Shown here: positions 1 through 8,938 of the stretch, piece by piece
Layout: the number at the start of each line of letters is the position of its first letter
Position numbering within the stretch: position 1 is the stretch's first letter
From: Cyanobium usitatum str. Tous
GTDB lineage: Bacteria > Cyanobacteriota > Cyanobacteriia > PCC-6307 > Cyanobiaceae
Direction: 5' to 3'
Assembly: GCF_963920485.1 (NCBI RefSeq)
Contig: NZ_OY986431.1
Coordinates: 744,001 to 808,000 of the forward strand
Length of the DNA stretch: 64,000 nucleotides
Made by a program: the position numbers and the translations under genes
Notes under the pieces: generated by a model
Told to the model about the DNA's origin: nothing
Database searches by the model: none
Seen by the model: the letters and a program-made list of their open reading frames with translations, nothing else

Positions 1-28
1 TCTGGCGCCGAAGCCGCTGGAGCCATGA
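1..28 (+). CDS. C-terminal tail of an upstream gene (partial)
   Basis: An open frame enters from the left edge and encodes about eight residues ending LAPKPLEP before a TGA at 26-28. This TGA overlaps the ATG of the next gene in an ATGA arrangement, which is very common in this window and suggests an upstream co-transcribed gene. Too little is visible to name it, and it could be chance. Confidence 0.35.
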
Positions 29-372
29 GGGTGGAGCTGCGCCAAATCGGCAGCGATCGCCTGCTCGATTGGCTTGAGGTGCCTGAGCTGGCTGAGGTGC
101 CCCATCCGGGCCGCTGGCTTGAGGCTGGCGGCCGCAGTTTTCTGGTGCTGCAGCGGCGCCACCGCTATCAATTGCGCAATGGCTGCTACGAACTAGCCAG
201 CGTCGCTCTGCAGGTGAAGCCCCAGCGCCAGCCCACCGATGCCCGCTGGTGGCAAAACCAGTGGGTGATCGGCAATCCCGATTGCCGTTTCAACGCCCGC
301 AGCCCGCTGCTGCGCTGTGCCGTGCTTCCCGATGGCCCATGCGAGTGCTGCAGCCACTTCGCCTGTCCCTAG
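25..372 (+). CDS. DUF6464 family conserved cyanobacterial protein
   Basis: This 115-residue protein has no known function. The C-terminal third carries the conserved block [20 protein letters not shown] followed by CECCSHF, whose clustered cysteines are typical of DUF6464 proteins; a metal site is possible but is inference. No signal peptide or membrane helix is visible. The ATG overlaps the stop of an upstream reading frame by 4 nt. The gene ends just before, or overlaps, the start of the DEAD-box helicase, so the two are probably co-transcribed. Family recognition is from memory of the motif. Confidence 0.8.
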   Translation: MRVELRQIGSDRLLDWLEVPELAEVPHPGRWLEAGGRSFLVLQRRHRYQLRNGCYELASVALQVKPQRQPTDARWWQNQWVIGNPDCRFNARSPLLRCAVLPDGPCECCSHFACP

Positions 373-373
373 G

Positions 374-1768
374 GTGGGGGATCACGCAACACTTGCAATC
401 CGTCAGCCCTCTCCACGATCCGGCACCGCGATTGCCGATTCCAGTCCGGCGGCGGTGGACCCTGCCGCGCTCAGCAGCGATGCTCCTGAGCTGCTCGACT
501 TTGCATCGTTTGGGCTGGGTGAGCCGATCTTGAAGGCGGTAGCCGAAAAGGGTTACACCAAGCCCTCACCGATCCAGGGCCAGTGCATCCCGGCGGTGCT
601 AGCGGGTCATGACGTGATGGCGGCGGCCCAGACCGGCACGGGCAAGACCGCCGGTTTCACCCTGCCGATGCTGGAGCGGCTGCGCCATGGCCCCCACGCC
701 CGCGCCGGCATTGTGCGCTCCCTGGTGCTCACCCCCACCCGGGAGCTGGCTGCCCAGGTGGGCGAAAGCGTGCGGGACTACGGCCGCTACCTCGATCTGC
801 GCAGCGACGTGGTGTTCGGCGGGGTCAAGGTGAATCCCCAGATTTCCAGGCTGCAGCGCGGCACTGACGTGCTGGTGGCCACCCCGGGCCGGCTGATGGA
901 CCTCTACCAGCAGAAAGCCCTGCGGCTCGACCGGGTCGAGATCCTGGTGCTCGATGAGGCCGACCGGATGCTGGATATGGGCTTCATCCGCGATATCCAG
1001 AAAATCCTGGCCCTGCTGCCGCCCAAGCGTCAAAACCTGCTGTTCTCAGCCACCTTCTCTGGGGATATTCGCCGCCTCGCCACCGGTCTGCTGCACAATC
1101 CCGTGCAGCTCCAGGCCACGCCCGAAAACCGCACCGCTCCCACGGTGGAGCACCTGTTGCATCCCTGCGACATGGATCGCAAGGCTGATCTGCTCAGCCA
1201 CCTAATCAGCAGCAACAACTGGCAGCAGGTGCTGGTGTTTTCTCGCACCAAGCACGGCGCCAACCGCATGGCCGAGCGACTCACCCGCGAGGGGATGTCG
1301 GCTTCGGCTATCCATGGCAACAAGAGCCAGGGAGCTCGCACCCGAGCCCTAGCCGACTTCAAGGCTGGTTCTTTGCGGGTGCTGGTGGCAACCGACCTGG
1401 CGGCCCGGGGCATTGATATTCACCAGCTGCCCCACGTGGTCAACCTGGACCTGCCGAACCAGGCCGAGGACTATGTACACCGGATCGGCCGCACCGGCCG
1501 GGCCGGCCACAACGGCCATGCCATTTCCCTGGTGGCAGCAGAGGAAAGTGAGCTGCTGCGGGCCATTGAGCGCATGATCGGCACCCGTCTGCCGCGGCAG
1601 GAGGTGCCCGGCTTTGAGCCCAAGGTGCTCTCAGCTCCACCCCTGGATCTCAGTGGTGGTCGGGGTAAGGGCAGGGGCGGTGGTGCTCGCCGGGGTGGAC
1701 CGCCAGCAGGACCCTCCCGCGGCGGCAGCGATGGGGGCCGCCGGGGTCGTTACAGCTCTGGGCGCTGA
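374..1768 (+). CDS. DEAD-box ATP-dependent RNA helicase
   Basis: Cytoplasmic RNA helicase of the DeaD/RhlE group, which unwinds structured RNA using ATP. From the GTG at 374 it has about 464 residues. Visible motifs in order are the Q motif near FASFG/PSPIQ, motif I AQTGTGKT (about 85-92), PTRELA, VATPGR, motif II DEAD (about 194-197), SAT (about 225) and the C-terminal ARGID and HRIGRTGR motifs. The tail is Gly/Arg-rich, as in RNA-binding RGG extensions. The start is uncertain: an ATG at 317 would overlap DUF6464, GTG 374 follows its stop by 1 nt, and GTG 455 is also possible. In cyanobacteria such helicases often respond to cold or redox state; nothing here shows that directly. Confidence 0.92.
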   Translation: MGDHATLAIRQPSPRSGTAIADSSPAAVDPAALSSDAPELLDFASFGLGEPILKAVAEKGYTKPSPIQGQCIPAVLAGHDVMAAAQTGTGKTAGFTLPMLERLRHGPHARAGIVRSLVLTPTRELAAQVGESVRDYGRYLDLRSDVVFGGVKVNPQISRLQRGTDVLVATPGRLMDLYQQKALRLDRVEILVLDEADRMLDMGFIRDIQKILALLPPKRQNLLFSATFSGDIRRLATGLLHNPVQLQATPENRTAPTVEHLLHPCDMDRKADLLSHLISSNNWQQVLVFSRTKHGANRMAERLTREGMSASAIHGNKSQGARTRALADFKAGSLRVLVATDLAARGIDIHQLPHVVNLDLPNQAEDYVHRIGRTGRAGHNGHAISLVAAEESELLRAIERMIGTRLPRQEVPGFEPKVLSAPPLDLSGGRGKGRGGGARRGGPPAGPSRGGSDGGRRGRYSSGR

Positions 1769-1821
1769 TCTAGCCCTAACGGCAGCAATCGACACACCGG
1801 CTAAGGGTTGTCTCCGCTCGG

Positions 1822-2049
1822 ATGGAGCCGTTGAAGTCTCTCCCTATGCCCTACGAGCCCGGATCCCCTGAATGCCGCGTCCTGATCGACTGCAAGGTTC
1901 AGATTGAGTCGATGCTGCTGGCCCTGGGGCGCATTGACAACAGCCAGCACATCCGCGACCAGCTGCTATCTGTGCACAACCAACTTGAGGGGCTGCACGC
2001 CATCCACCGCAAGGCAGTGGCCGCTCCCCTGTCTGCGGGCGAGCCTTAA
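1822..2049 (+). CDS. Small conserved-looking hypothetical protein
   Basis: An open frame of 75 residues (67 if the ATG at 1846 is used) between the helicase and the convergent fmt gene. The product is predicted to be mostly helical, with an N-terminal Cys in SPECRVLIDCKVQ and a middle section rich in Leu, Gln and His. It resembles short metal-sensor-like or coiled-coil proteins only loosely and I do not recognise a family. Composition looks coding and no better frame exists here. It lies 53 nt downstream of the helicase stop on the same strand. Confidence 0.5.
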   Translation: MEPLKSLPMPYEPGSPECRVLIDCKVQIESMLLALGRIDNSQHIRDQLLSVHNQLEGLHAIHRKAVAAPLSAGEP

Positions 2050-2101
2050 GGATCAACCAGTCGCCTGGGCAGCTAGGAGCCCGCTGTTCTGCCGCCCCAT
2101 T

Positions 2102-3151
2102 TCAAACCCGTGACAGGTGGCATAGGCGATCTCCTGGTTTGCATACCAGTTGTTGCAGCAGGCTCTGGCCTTGGGCAGGGGACTTGCCCTCCAGTTGGGC
2201 TGCTCGTACCAGTAGTGGGCAGCCAGCAGTGCTAACCACCAAGCCCGCATCGGCAGCAAGGGCCAGCACGGTTCCGGGTGCATCTGCTGCTGCCAACACT
2301 TCTTTCGACAACACTCCTGGCTCTGCCAGTAAGCAGCGGGCTTCTGGGCTCAGTTGAGAAGCGAGCCTGGCGACCAGAGGTTCGCTGGCTAGAAGTTTCA
2401 GCCGCTTGCCCTGCCACTGGGTGACGGCTCCGGGGTACAGGCCCATCACCCGACGATGAATTTCCAGAGCCGACTGGTTCCAGTCGACTACCAAGTCGTC
2501 TTTGCTGAGCATGCGGGCGTAGCTGAGGCCCACTTCTCCCTGGACACGAACCCCGAGCCGGGCAAGCCGCTCGGCTTCTGGTCCCGTTCCGGCGGCTTCG
2601 ATGCGCGGCAGGGCCTCTACCAGCAGCTCGGCGCTGAGCTGGGCCAGCCGCTGGCCCAGTTGATGGGCGTTCTCCAGCAGGCCAATGGAGATGGAGCGCT
2701 CCAGCAGCACCGGCCCAGTATCGAGGCCCTCCTCCATGGCCATGATCCCTACGCCCGTGCTGCTGTCGCCCTGCAGCAGGCACCACTGGATCGGTCCAGC
2801 GCCACGCCAGCGGGGCAGTAGGGAGCCGTGGGCGTTCCAGCAGCCCAGGGGGGGCTGGGCCAGCACCTCTGGCGGCAGGATCTGGCCAAATGCCACCACC
2901 ACGAATACATTGGCGCCGAGGGCGCCAAGCCGGGCCTGGAGCTCGGGCTCGCGCCGGATACGCTCCGGCGTAAATACCGGCAGGCCTAGCTCCAGGGCCC
3001 GAGCCTTAACAGGACTTGGCAGTAAATCCTTGCCCCGCCCCCGCCGGCGATCTGGCTGGGTGACCACCCCCACCAGCTCGTGCCCTGCCGCCACCAGGGC
3101 ATCAAGGCTGGGCACCGCGTAGGCGGGGGTGCCCCAAAACAGGATCTTCAA
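2102..3151 (-). CDS. fmt: Methionyl-tRNA formyltransferase
   Basis: Formylates initiator Met-tRNA using 10-formyltetrahydrofolate, allowing translation initiation. The N-terminus KILFWGTPAYAVPSLDALV and the folate-site signature GSLLPRWRGAGPIQW are diagnostic, followed by the C-terminal OB-like domain with YARMLSKDD. The best start is a TTG at 3151 (349 residues, the usual family length), only 10 nt after the pmbA stop. The open frame extends 31 codons further upstream into pmbA, but that part is unrelated to the family. It is the last gene of the tldD-pmbA-fmt run. Confidence 0.95.
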   Translation of the reverse strand: MKILFWGTPAYAVPSLDALVAAGHELVGVVTQPDRRRGRGKDLLPSPVKARALELGLPVFTPERIRREPELQARLGALGANVFVVVAFGQILPPEVLAQPPLGCWNAHGSLLPRWRGAGPIQWCLLQGDSSTGVGIMAMEEGLDTGPVLLERSISIGLLENAHQLGQRLAQLSAELLVEALPRIEAAGTGPEAERLARLGVRVQGEVGLSYARMLSKDDLVVDWNQSALEIHRRVMGLYPGAVTQWQGKRLKLLASEPLVARLASQLSPEARCLLAEPGVLSKEVLAAADAPGTVLALAADAGLVVSTAGCPLLVRAAQLEGKSPAQGQSLLQQLVCKPGDRLCHLSRV

Positions 3152-3161
3152 GGCCAGATGA

Positions 3162-4538
3162 TCAGGCCTCGCCGGTGATCGAGAGCCCTTCCACCCAGAC
3201 GTAAGGGCAGAGGCCATCTGGGGTGATCTTGGCCAGGCCTTCAAAGCCGACGATCGCCTTCATCACGGTGCGGATGTCGCCGGCGACGGTGGCGGCCTCG
3301 ATCGAGCGGCTGACCCCACCCTCAACTAACCAGCCGTCAAAGGGCAAGGAGAAGGAGCCCTGGCTGGCTTTAACTCCAGCATGCAGGGCCGATAGGGAGT
3401 CGATCACCACAACGGGCCCAGAATGGTTTAGGCGATCTAGACCCTGCTGGCCGCCGCCGCTGCCAGGGGTAACGCCAATCTCGAACCAATCGGCCCCTAC
3501 CGACACCTTTGCTCCCATGCCGGCATGGCCGGTGGGCGCCACCCCAAAAGCTCGGGCCGTGGCCTCCGAGTGCAGGAAGTTTTTCAGCACGCCGCCAGCC
3601 ACTAGATCTAGGGGCGCGGTGGGGGTGCCCTCGCCATCAAAGGCAGAGGCGCCCACATTGCCGGGGTGCAGGCCGTTATCGCGGATGCTCAGGAAGGGCA
3701 CGGCCACGCTGTCGCCGAGGGAGTCGCGGTGGCTGAGGCTCACCCCATCGAGCACGGCCCGGGCATTGAACAAGCTGCTGAAGGCCCCGATTAGGTCGAG
3801 GAAGGCTTCCGGGCTGAAAACACAGGTGTAGTAGCCGGTTTCGATCGGTGCGTAGTCAAGGTGGGCGATCGTGCGCTCGGCGGCCTCTTCGATGCAGCCG
3901 GCGATGTCGAGCTCGGCGGTGCCGTAGGCCAAGCGCACGGCACCGGAACTGCGTGGTTTGCGACCGGCTTCCTCGGCCCTGGCGTAGAGGTAGAGGCTGG
4001 CGGTGGTCAGGGTCTGGTGGCGGCAGGCCCCTTCGCTATTGAGATAGAGGCGCTCGCTGCTGCGCTGGGCCAGGCCGTTGTAGGGAACTGTGCCGATGGC
4101 TATGTGGCGATCGAGCAGTTGCCGTTCGGCCTGTTTGAGGGTGTCCAGCAGGCTGAGGATCGGCTGGGGTTGGTGCAGCGGTTGATCTAGTGGGGCCAGG
4201 GGTGCGGTGGCCAGGGGCGAGAACGCCGGGGTTTCCTCCGCATTGCCAAAGGCGCTGGCGTCGCGGGCGCCGCTCAGGGCCCGGGCCAGGCCGGAATCGC
4301 TGAGGTCTGAAGTGCTGGTAATGCCTACTAGGCCGTCGCCGTTCCACACCCGCAAGGTGATGGCGCTGCGTTGGGCACCTTTCATCTGTTTGGCTTCGCC
4401 GCGATCCACCTGCACGGAGGTGTCGGTGCTGCAGGAGGCGCCGAGATCCCATTGCTGGATGCCGGCGCCTTGGGCGAGTTGCTGGAGCCGGCCGCTGAGG
4501 GCCTCGGCGTTCAGGGTTTGGATGGTGGGCTGGGTCAT
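3162..4538 (-). CDS. pmbA: TldD/PmbA family metalloprotease-type protein, PmbA (TldE) subunit
   Basis: Partner of TldD; in other bacteria the TldD/TldE heterodimer is a peptidase that trims modified peptides and helps remove damaged proteins. The 458-residue product has the PmbA layout, with VWNGDGLVGITSTSDLSD near residue 65 and the C-terminal block GMGAKVSVGADWFEIG. It lacks the HExxxH zinc motif, as expected for the non-catalytic subunit. The ATG at 4538 is preceded by a good GGAGGA ribosome site and begins 2 nt after the tldD stop. It is translationally linked to tldD upstream and fmt downstream. Confidence 0.92.
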   Translation of the reverse strand: MTQPTIQTLNAEALSGRLQQLAQGAGIQQWDLGASCSTDTSVQVDRGEAKQMKGAQRSAITLRVWNGDGLVGITSTSDLSDSGLARALSGARDASAFGNAEETPAFSPLATAPLAPLDQPLHQPQPILSLLDTLKQAERQLLDRHIAIGTVPYNGLAQRSSERLYLNSEGACRHQTLTTASLYLYARAEEAGRKPRSSGAVRLAYGTAELDIAGCIEEAAERTIAHLDYAPIETGYYTCVFSPEAFLDLIGAFSSLFNARAVLDGVSLSHRDSLGDSVAVPFLSIRDNGLHPGNVGASAFDGEGTPTAPLDLVAGGVLKNFLHSEATARAFGVAPTGHAGMGAKVSVGADWFEIGVTPGSGGGQQGLDRLNHSGPVVVIDSLSALHAGVKASQGSFSLPFDGWLVEGGVSRSIEAATVAGDIRTVMKAIVGFEGLAKITPDGLCPYVWVEGLSITGEA

Positions 4539-4540
4539 GG

Positions 4541-6004
4541 TCAGCGTCCTCCCACGGTGATCGAATCCACCTTGATGTGGGGCTGGCCAACGGTCACAAA
4601 GATGCTGCCGCTCACGGAGCCACAGAAGCCCGCTGCTAGTTCCAGGTCGTTGGCGCACATCGAAATGCGCGGCATCACCTCCTTGGCTTCGCCAATCAGG
4701 GTTGCCCCCTTCACCGGTTTGGTGAGCTGGCCGTTTTCAATCAAGTAGCCCTCCTCCACGGCGAAGTTGAACTGGCCGGTGGGGCCGACGCTGCCGCCGC
4801 CCATCGATTTGCAATAGAGCCCCTTATCGACGGAGCCGATCAGCTGCTCGGGGGTGTGGGGGCCGGCGGCGATGAAGGTGTTGCGCATGCGGCTGGCGGC
4901 CGCAAAGGTATGGCCCTGGCGCCGGCCGCTGCCCGTGCGGCTGTGGCCGGTGCGCAGCTCGCCGGCTCGATCGCTGAGGAAGCGCTTGAGAACGCCGTTT
5001 TCGATCAGCACGGTGCGCTGGGGTTCCATGCCTTCGTCGTCCATGGAAAGGGAGCCGAAGGCGCCATCGCTGAGCCCTTCATCGATGGCCGTGACGGCTT
5101 CGTGGGCAATGGATTGGCCGACCATTTCGGCAAAGGGGGTGGTGCCCCGCTCCACCTGGGTGGTTTCCAGCAGGTGGCCGCAGGCCTCATGAAAAATCAC
5201 GCCGCCAAAGCGGTTGGCCAGCACCGCTGGCATCTGACCCGCCTCTACGTAATCGGCGTAGAGCATGGTGCCCACACTGGAGCACACGTCCTGGGCGGCG
5301 GCGTCCGCGTCCCATTGGCGCAGGTCATCGGGGCGATCGGAGGTGCCGTAGCGGCGGCCGAGGCCGGCGCGGTGGTCGCCGTCGGCCGCAAGCACGTTTA
5401 AGCCGAGGGACTGGTGCAGGCGGATGTCGCGGGCAAAGGTGCCATCACTGGCAGCCACTAGCACCGACTGCCAGTCGCGGGAGTAGCTGCCGCGCCTGGC
5501 CTGTAGGTGGCGGCCGTGGTGCTCGAGGCGGCAGGTGCCCTCCAGCAGCTTCAAGGTGGCTTCTGCCAGAGAGGGGCAGCTATCAAGCCAGTCCAGCTTG
5601 GCGGCGGCGAAATCGCGCATCAGCTGCAGACCTTCGAAAGGGCTGGTGTTGCTGCTGCTGTGGCTCAGCCCGAGCATGCCGAGGGCTTGCTCAAGGGCCT
5701 GCATCAGGCCGCGATCACTCAGGTCGTTGGTGCTCACAAAGCCATCGCGGTCTCCCAGGAACACCCGGATACCAGCGCCCATGCCGAAGGCGGGGCTGAC
5801 GCTGGTGATGGTGTCCTGCTCAGCCAAGACGCCGAGGTGGTCGGTGCGCTCCAGGAAAATCTCAACTAAATCGGCACCAGCTGCCCTGCCGCTCGCCAGC
5901 AAGCCCTCCAGCCGCAGCATCCAGCTTTGATCAAATGCATCTGCCACTACCCCTGCCGACTGGGCTGCAGCCGACTGGAGAACAACCGGTTTGGAGGCAA
6001 CCAA
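4541..6004 (-). CDS. tldD: TldD family zinc metalloprotease
   Basis: Catalytic subunit of the TldD/TldE peptidase. The motif FHEACGHLLE gives the family HExxxH zinc site with the expected following glutamate, and the C-terminus MCANDLELAAGFCGSVSG is typical. At 487 residues from a TTG at 6004 it is slightly long; alternative starts are GTG 5947 and ATG 5920, and no strong ribosome site favours any of them. It is the first gene of the tldD-pmbA-fmt run and follows acsF on the same strand across about 100 nt containing a small hairpin. Confidence 0.93.
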   Translation of the reverse strand: MVASKPVVLQSAAAQSAGVVADAFDQSWMLRLEGLLASGRAAGADLVEIFLERTDHLGVLAEQDTITSVSPAFGMGAGIRVFLGDRDGFVSTNDLSDRGLMQALEQALGMLGLSHSSSNTSPFEGLQLMRDFAAAKLDWLDSCPSLAEATLKLLEGTCRLEHHGRHLQARRGSYSRDWQSVLVAASDGTFARDIRLHQSLGLNVLAADGDHRAGLGRRYGTSDRPDDLRQWDADAAAQDVCSSVGTMLYADYVEAGQMPAVLANRFGGVIFHEACGHLLETTQVERGTTPFAEMVGQSIAHEAVTAIDEGLSDGAFGSLSMDDEGMEPQRTVLIENGVLKRFLSDRAGELRTGHSRTGSGRRQGHTFAAASRMRNTFIAAGPHTPEQLIGSVDKGLYCKSMGGGSVGPTGQFNFAVEEGYLIENGQLTKPVKGATLIGEAKEVMPRISMCANDLELAAGFCGSVSGSIFVTVGQPHIKVDSITVGGR

Positions 6005-6081
6005 AAGAACTCAGCGAAGGAATGATGTAACTGCGGGCCAGGCAAAGGCAGGCCAGATCTAACAAAATGCTCAGCGAATAG

Positions 6082-6098
6082 AAATGCTCAGAGCATTT
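6082..6098. terminator. Hairpin between acsF and tldD, possible weak terminator
   Basis: AAATGCTC and GAGCATTT form a perfect 17-nt palindrome around one central base (a 7-bp stem if folded with a 3-nt loop). It lies just after the acsF stop when read on the minus strand. The T run is on the wrong side for a classical minus-strand terminator, and GAGCATTT occurs a second time 20 nt away. It may be a processing or attenuation site rather than a full stop. Confidence 0.35.
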
Positions 6099-6104
6099 AA
6101 AAAA

Positions 6105-7211
6105 TCAGCGCACTGAGGGCTGGAATTGCTCGCTGCGGATCGCGGGGGTGAAATAAAGCTTGGCCATTTCTGCGCCGTTGGCGAGCCAATAGGGCAGTTT
6201 GCGCAAAACTTTTATTGCTCCCGGAGCACTGCTTGCGTCGGCCTCGCTGAGTTTGGCGTTGTTGCTAACCAGGCGCTCAAGGCGGGTGTAAAACTTGGGA
6301 TGGTCAACATTCAGCACCACGGGGAACACTCTGGCGGAGGTCTCGTTGGTTTTAGCAATCACGACCTTGTCGTATTCGCGAGCATCAAGACCTAGGGCTT
6401 CGTAGAACTCTTTGCGAGCAACGTCTCGGACGTACATGGTGGCAAACACTGCCAGCAGGAAGAAGCGGCACCAAAGCCGGGCGGTGAAGCCGCGCACGGT
6501 GTCTGGCTGAGCCTTCATCAAGGCATCAAAGAAATCGCCGTGGCGGTTCTCGTCTTGGCACCAATTCTCGAAGAAGTTAAAGATTGGGAAGATTTTGCTC
6601 TCTGGGTGTTGCTCCAAGTGGCGATAAATGGCGATGTAGCGCCAGTAGCCAATCTTCTCGCTCAAGTAGGTGGCGTAGAAGATGAATTTAGGCTTGAAGA
6701 AGGTATAGGACTTGCTGGCGGTCAAGAAGCCCAAGTCCAGTTGCAGCCCAAAATCTCCCATGGCTTTATTGAGGAAGCCGGCATGGCGGGCCTCATCGCG
6801 GGCCATGTGGGCAAAGCACTCGGCAAGCAGCGGGTTTTTGGTTTTGATGCGGCGGCTGAGCTCCTTGTAGAGCAGGAAGCCAGAAAATTCAGAGGTGCAG
6901 CTCTGCTCAAGAAACTCAACGAAAACCTTGCGGGTATCAGGATCTAGCTTCTCCGCTGCCCCCTCAAACTCACCGTTGCGCACGAAGTGGTGGCGGTTGT
7001 AGTCCTTACGGAACTCCTCGCATATGGCCTCAAGCTCCACCTCATTTGGCCGCAGATCCATCGCCGCCATGGCGTCGAAATCCGTGGTGTAGAAGCGCGG
7101 CGTCAGGATCGTGTCCTTGGCCGGATCTTTGACGGCTGGTGCACCGGGCGAGCCCACAGAGGCTTGACTGGGGCTGGTGGTAGGGCTGGCAGTTGCGGCG
7201 GGAGGCACCAT
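6105..7211 (-). CDS. acsF: Magnesium-protoporphyrin IX monomethyl ester oxidative cyclase (aerobic)
   Basis: Di-iron membrane-associated enzyme that makes the isocyclic ring of chlorophyll from Mg-protoporphyrin monomethyl ester using O2. The 368-residue product contains the di-iron ligand motifs FARDE-type [10 protein letters not shown] and [10 protein letters not shown], and the N-terminal [12 protein letters not shown] typical of AcsF/ChlE. The N-terminal Pro/Ala/Ser-rich stretch (about 30 residues) is a lineage-specific extension. It lies 48 nt downstream of the DUF2996 gene, which is itself linked to ubiX and an RNase homologue, so it may be read from their promoter as well as its own. 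Confidence 0.95.
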   Translation of the reverse strand: MVPPAATASPTTSPSQASVGSPGAPAVKDPAKDTILTPRFYTTDFDAMAAMDLRPNEVELEAICEEFRKDYNRHHFVRNGEFEGAAEKLDPDTRKVFVEFLEQSCTSEFSGFLLYKELSRRIKTKNPLLAECFAHMARDEARHAGFLNKAMGDFGLQLDLGFLTASKSYTFFKPKFIFYATYLSEKIGYWRYIAIYRHLEQHPESKIFPIFNFFENWCQDENRHGDFFDALMKAQPDTVRGFTARLWCRFFLLAVFATMYVRDVARKEFYEALGLDAREYDKVVIAKTNETSARVFPVVLNVDHPKFYTRLERLVSNNAKLSEADASSAPGAIKVLRKLPYWLANGAEMAKLYFTPAIRSEQFQPSVR

Positions 7212-7259
7212 CGAGGCTTGCGGCTTACGGCAGTGCCTGCATCGTAGAGGGCATGGCCG

Positions 7260-7739
7260 TCAGTTCGGGCCGAGCCATTTCTGACCGTTGAGCCGCGACA
7301 CCAGCCGCGACACCAGCAGCGCCAGGCTCATCTTCTTCTCGTCGATCAGAAACGACTCCAGCAGGCTTGGCTGGCCGCCTGCCTCTGCCAATGCCACCGT
7401 TTTGGCTGAACTGATGTCTGGTTGGGTGAAGCACAGCCAGAAGCGACGCCGACCCGGCAGCTCCCCTTGAACCATCCAGCACTCCGACCCCACCACGGGC
7501 ATCGCTCCTTGCACAAAGGCCAGTTCGGCAGCAGCTCCTCCGTAGCCCTGGATCTCCTTGGCCAGGGCCGGGATCAGGAGCTGGGGCACAAAGATCTCAA
7601 ATGGCTGGTCTTCCACTGCAGGCGGTTTGGCCTTTGCGGGCTGATCTTTGGCAGCTGGCTGGGCGGATTCGCTCACCGGTGCAGGCCCCTTTCGGCATCG
7701 TCCTTGGACTTTACGCAGGTTGCCCGGCAGCTCGCTCAC
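7260..7739 (-). CDS. DUF2996 family conserved cyanobacterial protein
   Basis: A 159-residue protein of unknown function found in cyanobacteria and plastids. The family pattern is clear: Lys/Pro/Ala-rich N-terminus, KPPAVEDQPFEIF, a central beta-rich part with ECWMVQGEL and FWLCFTQPDIS, and the C-terminal FLIDEKK followed by LVSRLNGQKWL. No signal or membrane segment is visible. The GTG start overlaps the upstream stop in a GTGA arrangement. Position directly upstream of acsF is suggestive of a link to chlorophyll or thylakoid biogenesis, but that is inference. Confidence 0.85.
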   Translation of the reverse strand: MSELPGNLRKVQGRCRKGPAPVSESAQPAAKDQPAKAKPPAVEDQPFEIFVPQLLIPALAKEIQGYGGAAAELAFVQGAMPVVGSECWMVQGELPGRRRFWLCFTQPDISSAKTVALAEAGGQPSLLESFLIDEKKMSLALLVSRLVSRLNGQKWLGPN

Positions 7740-8224
7740 CAGTCGTCGCTGCTGGGGTTGTCCCAGCCATCTCCCACGGCAGCGGCCTGGGCCACCACCG
7801 GTTCGCCTGCTGGAGCTGGGTTGCTGCCTTTGCGAATCACCCGGAACGGCACGGCAACGGTTGGGGCTGGTTCGCCAGGGGGTCTCGGCGGCCCGGCGGC
7901 GGCTCGAGCTGCGGGCCTTGCTGGTTCGCTTTGGTTTTGCTGCTGCGGCTGCCTCCAGTTCGCCTCGGGTTCACTGGCGCCGCGGCGCACTTGACGGCGC
8001 AGGTTGATCGGGCCAGTGCGCAGGGCTAGGGCGGCTCCGGCGGCGCTCAGCCCGGCTCCCGCGCTGGCGGCCAGGGCTATCCAGGCTCCGATTGGCAGGG
8101 CCGGGCTGGTCCAAACCAGCAGGCGCAGGGCCGCATTGGGTCGGGGGTTGAGGGCGCCTACCAGCAGCACCAGCAGCAGGGGAGCCAGCAGGGGGAGCAG
8201 CAGCAGGCGTTGCAGCAGGGCCAA
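7736..8224 (-). CDS. Two-helix membrane protein of unknown function
   Basis: This 162-residue protein begins with two strongly hydrophobic stretches (about residues 4-24 and 34-66). A charged segment RRQVRRGAS and a disordered Gln/Pro/Ala-rich tail, ending in GDGWDNPSSDDW, follow. A small cyanobacterial thylakoid or plasma-membrane protein with a cytoplasmic tail is likely; I cannot name the family. The first usable start is TTG 8224. Its stop overlaps the start of the DUF2996 gene, and it lies 27 nt after ubiX, so all are probably one transcript. Confidence 0.7.
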   Translation of the reverse strand: MALLQRLLLLPLLAPLLLVLLVGALNPRPNAALRLLVWTSPALPIGAWIALAASAGAGLSAAGAALALRTGPINLRRQVRRGASEPEANWRQPQQQNQSEPARPAARAAAGPPRPPGEPAPTVAVPFRVIRKGSNPAPAGEPVVAQAAAVGDGWDNPSSDDW

Positions 8225-8251
8225 TGGATCGACTGGGGTGAGGAGGGCGGC

Positions 8252-8935
8252 CTAGGGGGAAGTAGCCCCGGTGGCTGGTGCCCCAGGGGATCCTGGCTGG
8301 TGCGGTGGCCCCTGCCAACGGCGCAGGTTGCCGAGCTCGTAGCCGAGCACGTCAAAGACGCGGATCACCAGAAAATCCACCATGTCTTCGATCGATTGGG
8401 GTTGGTGATACCAGGCAGGCACCGGCGGGGCGATGCGGGCACCAGCCTCGGCCAAGGCCGTGAGGTTGCGCAGGTGCACCAGGCTCCAGGGGGTTTCCCT
8501 TGGGCAGATCACCAGGGGGCGCCCCTCCTTGAGGTGAACGTCGGCGGCCCGCTCCACCAGATCCAGGGCCACCCCCGAAGCGATGCGCCCCACGGTGCCC
8601 ATGGAGGCCGGCAGAATCACCATGCCGCGGGTTTTAAAGCTGCCACTGGCAATGCCAGCGGCCTGATCGTTCCAGCGGTGGCAGCGCAGCTGCCCGGTGC
8701 TAACAGCGGTGCGTTCCCGCCAAAAGGCTTCCTGGGCATCGGGTTCTGAGGGCACCCTCAGTCCTAGTTCGGCCTGCCAGACGCCAATGGCTCCGCGCGA
8801 GGTGACCAGCTCCACGGCTTCTCCCGCCTCCAGCAGCAATTGCAGGGCCCGCTGGGCGAGGGGCTGGGCCGAGGCGCCAGAAACGGCGAGCACCACCGGC
8901 CCGGTTCCGGAGCTGGTTCCGGATGGCCGAACCAT
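8252..8935 (-). CDS. ubiX: Flavin prenyltransferase, UbiX family
   Basis: Makes prenylated FMN, the cofactor of UbiD-type decarboxylases used in quinone synthesis. The 227-residue product shows the family features: [16 protein letters not shown] at the N-terminus, LVTSRGA, the central [15 protein letters not shown] and the C-terminal [23 protein letters not shown]-type region with [10 protein letters not shown]. It begins 3 nt after the stop of the RNase II homologue. In cyanobacteria the pathway is plastoquinone synthesis, which uses a UbiD partner not present in this window. Confidence 0.92.
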   Translation of the reverse strand: MVRPSGTSSGTGPVVLAVSGASAQPLAQRALQLLLEAGEAVELVTSRGAIGVWQAELGLRVPSEPDAQEAFWRERTAVSTGQLRCHRWNDQAAGIASGSFKTRGMVILPASMGTVGRIASGVALDLVERAADVHLKEGRPLVICPRETPWSLVHLRNLTALAEAGARIAPPVPAWYHQPQSIEDMVDFLVIRVFDVLGYELGNLRRWQGPPHQPGSPGAPATGATSP

Positions 8936-8938
8936 GGC